Shown in pieces: positions 57,501-64,000 of a DNA stretch of 64,000 bases; positions within the stretch are counted from its first letter, which is position 1, and the number at the start of each line of letters is the position of its first letter. The position numbers and the translations under genes are program-made. The stretch is from the NCBI GenBank assembly GCA_030272585.1, contig BSYQ01000007.1:3042001-3106000 (forward strand). The letters are read 5' to 3'. Source of the stretch: Bryopsis sp. KO-2023 (lineage: Eukaryota; Chlorophyta; Ulvophyceae; Bryopsidales; Bryopsidaceae). The notes beneath the pieces are model-generated. The model was not told where the DNA came from. It saw only the letters and a program-made list of their open reading frames with translations, and did not search any database.

Positions 57501-60500
57501 TCAACTCACTGATTTTTGTAAGATTCTTCCCCGACATCCTCTAGAAAACTAACAGCATGTGCTGTGGGTGCCTGATCTCATCCACGTTTGCATGTCCCCA
57601 TATTTCTTTTCCAATCGTACCTTCTGGTACCTCTCGATTTCTGCTTTCGTGTCCTCCAGGCTCTTGTTCCATTCATGCACATATTCCTCCTCCCTCACTT
57701 TCACCAAATCGGAGTACTCCTCGAATGCTTTCATGAGCGTTTTAGGGGCCTCAAGATTCTTTCTGATAATCCAGCGGATGGACTCTCTGGATTCCACCAC
57801 AGCAGAATCATCCAAAGCTACGCTCGGAAGGGGGTCTTCAGAGACTGCATTGGTCACCTGAATATTTTTTTCACCCGTCGATCAATATTGTTGATGCAAC
57901 TTCAGGCATTGCTTGCATTTTTTTCCAGGTGTCCTGGTTTTGAGCTGTCTCGTTTTTTTTTTAATGGATCCTGCGAAAAATTCCCAGCATTGGGGGGAAA
58001 AAAGGAAAGTCGGGAGGATTTTCTATCTTCCCAAATCCAAGAAAGAAACGAACTCTTGGCCTCAACTACGCCCGCTCTACAATAATTTACCTCCACAAAG
58101 CTAGTGAGTGAAAACATGATGGATATATCCTATCGATATATATCTATATGATTCATTTTGAGGGGCACTGGTGCAGTAAACTTTTAGACCTTGGCTGCAA
58201 TATCATGGATGTTGGAGGTCCTATTCATCATTTCATCGAAACGTCCAATCACTTCGGTCTCAATTTCCTCCAGTGATGGAACGAACGACAAGCACTGGCC
58301 CTCCACCGTCAGACGGATCTTGAACACTGGGGGAGGGATGGGGCTGTATATGTCTTGGCCCCACTTCGCAAGCATCCTTCCATTGTCAAACTCTGTGGTG
58401 GACTTTGCACCTTGCTCACTGTCATTTTCCTTGTCTGACTCATCATCTTGGATCGGAATCATTTCATTCGGAAACCCTGTACGACCACTCCTTTCGTCAT
58501 GTATGTCTCTCCCTCTAATAAAAAAACTTAAGCAAATAAGCACAAGGACTCGAAAAAGTTGAGGAAGCCGGGTCACCTGCGAATGCCGCTCGACTCCCCT
58601 CGTCTATGTCATATATTTTCCAAAACTCCAGAAAGGCATCTATCGAATTTAAGACCACTGTCCTGAGCTGATCCGCCATTACCAGTGACATCATCCGCAC
58701 GAACCTCATCACACGCTCCCTATCCAAGGGCTGATACCTGTTTTTTCCATCCCCTGAATCCCTCTGATCATCACCGATTGGTGTGGATGCTACGCTGCCT
58801 GTCACAGGATCCTCCTCGAGACTGTTAGGCATAAGCTGCTCCACCATCCCAATCATCTGAGCCACACAATCTTACGTCAAATTCCAAATTGCAAAATTGA
58901 CGCGATCAACTGTTCACCCAGAGGGTGGAAATTTCCACCAAAGAAACAAAATTCACCCTTAGCAATGTCGAAACAACCCAATGACGACGATACGAGAAGC
59001 AAAGGAAACAGAGCTTTTTTCGATCAATTATTATATATGTCCTGCAGGGTTTGTGAATTTCTGCAGAATTGGATGCAACATTTACCTTCAAGACCCAATC
59101 ACTCTTGAGAGCATCAGTCACATCCAATAAATGCAGATCTTGGACTTCCACGTAGTCCCTTAGGTCTGCTGGTTGGTTGAGTTCCTCCATTTTGACGTCG
59201 ACCAGCAACATGCCTCGGACATCCAATTCCATGTAATAGTTTTGAATGGTGCTCAGCAACTGGGTGGTCGCAACGAATATCGTCCTTTCCCCGTTGCAAA
59301 CCAGATCATATATGTTGGCAGGACTTAGAACGGTGTAAGGAGACCCGCCCACTCCACCAGATTCGACTTCCAGCCCTTGAGGAAGGCTGGCGAGATCAAC
59401 ACACCCCTGTGAATTCATTGCACATTTATGTCAATCCCTGTCTTGTTCAAAACCGAATTGACTCACCCAAGAAGGTACAGAATGGACATTCAAAGGAGAA
59501 AAGAAAAGCATACATGGTTACATGCAAGGCCTAATCTTCTCGTCGGACACGAAAAAAAGCCTTGAAAGAGACAATCAGTGGCACACAATACCAACTTCTT
59601 AATGACAAAATGTAATTGTTCAGGTACTGGTTTGGCGGAGGGAGGGTGGTAATTTTCTTTTTCTTTTTTTCGAACCTGTAGGGGGGTGGGTCTCTGGAAT
59701 GTGATTTTCTGGATATTGCTCGCTTCCAGGATGGCTCGGCCTTCCTCGCTGAGAAACATCCTGTTAACGATTGAAGCTTGGACAGCAGTTTGGTAGCTGA
59801 GTCTGGCATCCTCTACGTAATCTGAGACAACCATTCAAACTGGCTCAATTGACATCCTTAGTTTAAATGTTTTTTTTTCCTCTGGGGATGCAAACCAAGT
59901 GACTCGAAAAAGGACGAAAATTTTGACGGTATCTGTACTTCAAGGAAAAGATTGAGTAGGAGGAATATAGTGCAGTATCAGATTTACTTTGGACGAGGCC
60001 GGGTATCTTGTGCGACAACTCCCATCCTGCCAGATCTTTGATTCTCTGCTCGAAATCATAGTCCAAAGTGTCCAAATTGTTGAACGGTTGACTGTCCACA
60101 TAATTTGCATACCGATCTTCGGCTTCCACCTTGGAAAACGGAGCGTAATGAAAGCATTAAAATTGCAATCTTGTTCTACTCACCTTTTCTTTCTACCTGG
60201 CACCTCTCTAAAATTACATCCATTATCGAATTGTCTGGGAAGGGCAATGCAAGTGTGAGTATTGGTGGGCACCTGTTCTCGAGTCCGCCTGGCTTGTTTG
60301 ATTCGAATTCTGAAGGAGGATGTGCTTTCATCTTCGAACAACAGGTTGAGGCGTTTCACCAGCTTCCTCCGCCCTGTATCCCTCCATTCGATGTTGTGGA
60401 GCACTCCATCACTACAAGAAACATTACGGAGTCAGAGGACAACAGCCCAACCGACATGTGCGATGGCGGCGTCCTGTCTTGCAGGCGTTTTCTCGCATTG

Positions 60501-61424
60501 TTCCAGCGGGGCTTGGGGAGGTCGTGTGAAACAAGAGTGAGATGTTTTCCAACCACAAATTGTAAAAATGAATGAACATGCAACGAAAATGCCCCTTCAC
60601 CTTGCGCGATCCAGTACATAGCACTTTGCCCAGACGAATTGGCCAGAAGCATTGAAGAACCTCGAGTATGCCGGGACGCCTGGAAGAAGCGGGTCCTTCT
60701 CGGCCATCCTCTCCTCCAGGCTCTTCAGCTCCGTCTCGACGTTGTCGAACAGTTCCAGAGGCAACTGGTTGCCACCCTTGGAGGACTTTGTCCCGCTTTG
60801 AGCACGCATCGACACCGAAAACTGCTCTTCGCTGTCAGGCACCCAGGCCAGAGGATGAGTTCGTGGGGACGCCTCACCGCCATCTGTGTCGACAAAGTCT
60901 TCAGTGCAGAAAACACCCTTTCCACGGGGAGGAAAGCACCCATCGCTGCTGGGGTCAAAGTAAGCATCCGATGCGTTGAAGGCAGTTTCCTCGCAACTGA
61001 TCACTCTTCCTATACGGGACTCGTCGGCGTGCCTCAAGAGCGTTTCGAATGGTTCTATTTTGATCGACTTGTTTCCTGGGAAGCACTGAAGCATTTCTGT
61101 CAGTGCGTAGTGTGGCTCACGCGTCAGGGTGAAGTTTCGTCGCTATATCAATGCTTTTTGTCGTCATATTTGGAACGAGGGCAATGTGTTTGTTTTGCAC
61201 TCGTCTCATCCTTGACGGAACATAAAATGCTCCAGGCAAGCGCACCGTCGGCCCTTCTCGTGCTCGTTTTGGACAATCGTTCAGGTGCTGACGTCCGATC
61301 GAAGCCTTTCGGAAACCGTATCTACAGAACAGTCACAGCAGTCAGCAAGGCTTCTTGCGCTCTTGCCAATGGGAGAACAAGAAGCAATCCGTTTGTGTCT
61401 TCACCTTGACCGGAGCTTCAACCA
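39821..61424 (-). CDS. Axonemal dynein heavy chain, inner-arm monomeric type (DNAH3/7/12-like), many exons
   Basis: This is the ATPase motor of the ciliary inner arm. Exons are short and numerous. The proposed first three are 61424-61404, 61321-61217 and 61142-60601 (GT-AG, in phase). Landmarks run right to left. N-terminal and linker exons (61.4-54.1 kb) include [20 protein letters not shown]1 has Walker [18 protein letters not shown] near 53.75 kb and Walker [18 protein letters not shown]2 has GYSFGAKT near 52.6 kb. AAA3 has [16 protein letters not shown] near 50.9 kb and [12 protein letters not shown]4 has [15 protein letters not shown] near 48.9 kb. The stalk and microtubule-binding domain span 47.6-46.2 kb ([18 protein letters not shown]), followed by AAA5-6. 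The C terminus ends [20 protein letters not shown]...HWIRRGVA. Subtype is judged from the microtubule-binding region and terminus. Confidence 0.93.
48555..48595. repeat. (CA)n microsatellite in a dynein intron
   Basis: About 20 CA dinucleotides lie in the intron between two AAA4-region exons. Shorter (CA)n tracts occur in dynein introns at about 48,022, 46,078 and 53,512. Confidence 0.9.
55118..55162. repeat. AT-rich palindrome in a dynein intron
   Basis: AATATATCATATTGTATATT and its inverse ATAATATGATATATGC form a strong AT hairpin just upstream of the exon coding [15 protein letters not shown]. No coding function is apparent. Confidence 0.7.
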
Positions 61425-62234
61425 TTTTCCCAGGTGGGGGTCCTAGGGATCTCCTCCTAAGGTAAGAGTGGCTCGGGTAAGTGCCAGCAAGCTTTCATTC
61501 TTTAGCTGCAGTTGTGGAGGATAAAACACACCTAGAGGTCCCCGTCTCTTGCACCATCGGGCTGTGGAACGTGTGCTCTGTCTTCTTCTACCTATAGTCT
61601 CGCCATCGTTGGCCTCTGTTTGTGGATACTTAAGGGTCGACGCACGCATACATGTGTGGCAAGTTTTGAAGTCGCGATGCCCAACCGACGACCCGGCAGG
61701 AACTGCGCTGGGCGCGAATGACGTCTTTGAGTCTCCGCCGAATTTGAAGTTGACGTCTATTAATTTGTTTATCGAGGAGAGATATTATGGAGGCACGCGC
61801 GTTGAACGGAATTCAAAAGATAATTAGAAAGGGGGCAAAGCAGGGGGTGGTGGATGAGAGAAGTTTGTTACATCCAGTCTGTCCAAATGGTGGCATTGAC
61901 CAATTTTATTCTCTCCCAGCAAGCAAGTCGAAAAGAAAAACAAAACGAAAGACAAGGACAAGGGGACATGGCCTCCAGACCAGAACTCTTGATAATACAA
62001 AGTTACATGAAAGGGACCCCCCTTTCAATCTTCTGGCTACTGATATACAGAGCTCTGAACTATGGTGCAAACTCGAGGCTGTTAAACTGTGGTCACAACT
62101 GATAGAGGCTGTTTTTCTCTGTCTCCATCTCTCTCCATTCGCTGTTCTTCCAGCTCACCCATAGCACCCACCTGGAAAAGAAGGAAACTAAGGGTGAGTC
62201 TGTGGGAGGATGCACAACACTTTGCAAGGAACTC
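61425..62234 (-). promoter_or_regulatory. Upstream region of the dynein gene
   Basis: This region holds the dynein 5' flank and the 3' end of the FAM177-like gene. A 68-codon minus-strand frame (61443-61649) with a basic, protein-like end (GPLGVFYPPQLQLKNESLLA) could be an upstream dynein exon or a small gene. I could not splice it in. No other gene is seen up to 62234. Confidence 0.35.
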
Positions 62235-62578
62235 CTAAAGAGCGTAAAATAAACGAAAACACCGGACATGTCCAGAAAGATAAGACTTGAGTTGTGAACT
62301 TGGATTTTCTTGCTGATGCTCCATTTCGTAACCCACATGTGGAACCGCCAGCTGGCTCTGCTGATTTTCCTGAAGGCCGCCCTCTAAAGCATCCTGAAGA
62401 AATCCATTGTCAGTCAATGTCTCAACTGTGATAATCGAAGGTGAAAAGCGCAATGAGCGTGTAGAGCTCACCAGCTGCCGCTGATACAAGTATTCATCGA
62501 TCGCCCACTGGTACTTTGGAGTATTCAGCCCAAAGAAGTCCGCTAAACGACTGTCCACGTAGTTCCAACCTGCAAACG
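62235..62578 (-). CDS. FAM177-family protein, last exons
   Basis: The exon 62578-62470 starts after TTTGCAG and encodes WNYVDSRLADFFGLNTPKYQ followed by WAIDEYLYQRQL. It ends at a GTGAGC donor. The next exon (about 62393 to 62235) encodes DALEGGLQENQQSQL and a Gln-rich tail. The pattern LADFFG(L/I)xTPKYQxxIDEY is the hallmark of the FAM177 family, small proteins of unclear function linked to Golgi/membranes in animals. The 5' exon was not fixed: an upstream segment 62700-62630 fits in phase (RRVELSLG before the GTAAAC donor) but lacks a start codon. Confidence 0.6.
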
Positions 62579-62751
62579 GGTCTGTTGTGAGTTGAACGTT
62601 CCGTGCACTGCAACAGCGGACAGGTTTACGTCCAAGAGATAGCTCAACACGACGAGAACTGTGACGGTTTTGACCCGCGACGTCTACAGTTTTAGATCTC
62701 GCCTAGGGTTCATCCTGCACCAACCGACGTCTATGGGTCGCACAATCCTCG

Positions 62752-62762
62752 ACTTTATATAA
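62752..62762 (-). promoter_or_regulatory. TATA-box-like element
   Basis: TTATATAAAG on the minus strand lies about 180 bp upstream of the recognised FAM177-like exon. It is AT-symmetric, so it could also serve the opposite strand. Confidence 0.4.
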
Positions 62763-62819
62763 CAAGACTACGGACATTTTCGGCGAGCTGCCGGTGATCA
62801 AGGAACTCGCCAACGCTCC

Positions 62820-63535
62820 ATGAGCTATTTGATACCAACCAACACTGTGGCACCGAAACGCAGGTTACTGCCAAGAGTGATGAGCCCACCGTCAGCCATC
62901 GCGCGACCTATTCTTTTCCAGGACCAGTATGGAAGCTCTCCTTTACTATTTTGCGGCATTTCAATATCCATAACAGAGAAGACAGCCTTAGTTCTGGCTA
63001 AGGTCTTTTTTCGCTATGACAGAAACTCAACCCAAAAGCTATTTCACACTTTGGGCATATTGACATGTCACACGAACACACGTGGCTACTCTGAGAACCG
63101 CTTTGATGCAACGGATGCCGCTTTCTTCAACAGATCAGGCGTGATGGCCAGCCTTAATCAATCAGACATCTCCAGCACCTTAGCACCTTACTGGACTGGG
63201 ATAGCGTTGTTTCTTTGAAAGAAGGGGATTCCTAGAAACAACTAGTAAACAGTATTGTGTCTGCTTGCTGAAACAAATTTATACCACTTGATTGAAAATA
63301 CGCCGTTTTTACAAGTCTGTAAACACCTTGTAAGGTGCTTGTAAAGTGGATTACGAGCTTGTAAAGACTTGACACTGTCTCCATCGTTCCAAGCTTGTAA
63401 AGTGGCGTTTACAGGCTTGTAATCGAGGTTCACAAGCAAAAGCTTATAAGTGGGACGGCTCCTAGCTTGTAAAGTGGAGTTTAACCGAGGTTTACAAGCT
63501 GCTACAAGCTTTCCCGATCCGCACGTTTGCACGCT
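62820..63535. repeat. Region with dispersed CTTGTAAA repeats, no supported gene
   Basis: From about 63,310 to 63,520 the word GCTTGTAAAGTGG and its variants recur at least seven times, some inverted. This resembles transposon subterminal repeats. A plus-strand 132-codon frame at 62820-63218 shows no domain. Confidence 0.5.
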
Positions 63536-63539
63536 CTAA

Positions 63540-63662
63540 GAGCATCTCCACCGGTGTTTGCAGTTGCAGTTGCAGCTCGCGCACGTGCGATCCACTTGGG
63601 AGTATCGTTGCGAGGTTACATGATTTTCGTGCTCAGCTAGTGAGGACGCCCAGGTCTCTCCA
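63540..63662. mobile_element. Diverged end of a Harbinger-type MITE family
   Basis: TAA is followed by GAGCATCTCCACCGG, then CTCGCGCACGTGCGA, TATCGTTGCGAGGTTACATG and GCTCAGCTAGTGAGG. This is the same order of words as the left arm of the 12,408 hairpin. The other end is not found before the window ends. Confidence 0.65.
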
Positions 63663-64000
63663 GCTTATTGGCACACGTGCCGTTTCGTTCCCCGATCCGA
63701 AATCCCACTCATCTAACTTCATCACAGCAGTCTAAATGGCCTGTGTGGAACAAGTGTTTGTTTGTTTGTTGGAACATTGGCAGCGTTCGTGTGCTGTGTG
63801 TGGGAAAAGATCGTGTCAAGGGGTTCGTTTCGTATACAGGGAAGGGGAATGTATCCAGCCTGGCTGAGCCCAGAGATGCAATGCACGATGGAAGAAACAC
63901 AGAATTGTAGCTCTGTTTGTATACTTTGCTCCCATCTTTGAGGAAGGGAGGGTGGAGAGATTAGGAAGGATTCAGATGGAATTAGGAAGGGCTGTGTGGG
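63663..64000. other. Window end, nothing recognised
   Basis: Short open frames on both strands lack recognisable motifs. It could be the interior of the element starting at 63,540. Confidence 0.4.

Noticed and set aside
62820-63218. Plus-strand 132-codon ORF
   Set aside because: No recognisable domain and it runs into repeat-rich DNA; listed only as unassigned.

Overview
The window is nuclear DNA from a eukaryote. Its genes are split by short GT-AG introns (about 45-300 bp), several of which I could resolve to the base. A thylakoid-lumen PsbP-family protein sits in the same window as an axonemal dynein heavy chain and a DZIP1-like cilium protein. This points to a photosynthetic alga that builds motile flagella, most likely of the green lineage. 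The species is not determinable from the sequence alone.

Left gene block (1-12,109): a five-exon DZIP1-like gene (-), a four-exon TMCO1 homologue (+), two partly resolved unrecognised genes near 3-4.4 kb, a PsbP-domain gene (-) and a long spliced HEAT/ARM-like gene (-, 6,021-12,109). Right gene block (39,821-62,580): one very large axonemal inner-arm-type dynein heavy chain gene (-, 39,821-61,424) and a FAM177-like gene (-).

Between them lies about 27 kb of nested mobile DNA. A PIF/Harbinger transposon with 38-bp terminal inverted repeats and TAA target duplications spans 12,676-30,104. It encodes a DDE transposase and a Myb/trihelix-like protein. Its body has received, each with an intact target duplication: a 1.39-kb hAT-like foldback element, a complete 9.8-kb Ty3/gypsy chromovirus with 410-bp LTRs (which itself carries a 465-bp hAT-like insertion), a 971-bp pogo-like element and a 350-bp solo LTR. 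A 265-bp near-perfect hairpin MITE abuts its left end and shares a TAA. From 30.1 to 39.25 kb lie further hAT-like foldbacks, a degraded gag fragment, and a second Ty3-type retroelement with its 5' LTR present and 3' end missing. That element's polyprotein carries a Dam-like adenine-methyltransferase domain.

The most unusual feature is a set of short hAT-type elements (8-bp target duplications) whose subterminal regions are built of one reiterated short motif and whose cores carry tRNA-like sequences, in two cases as inverted pairs. They share architecture but not sequence.
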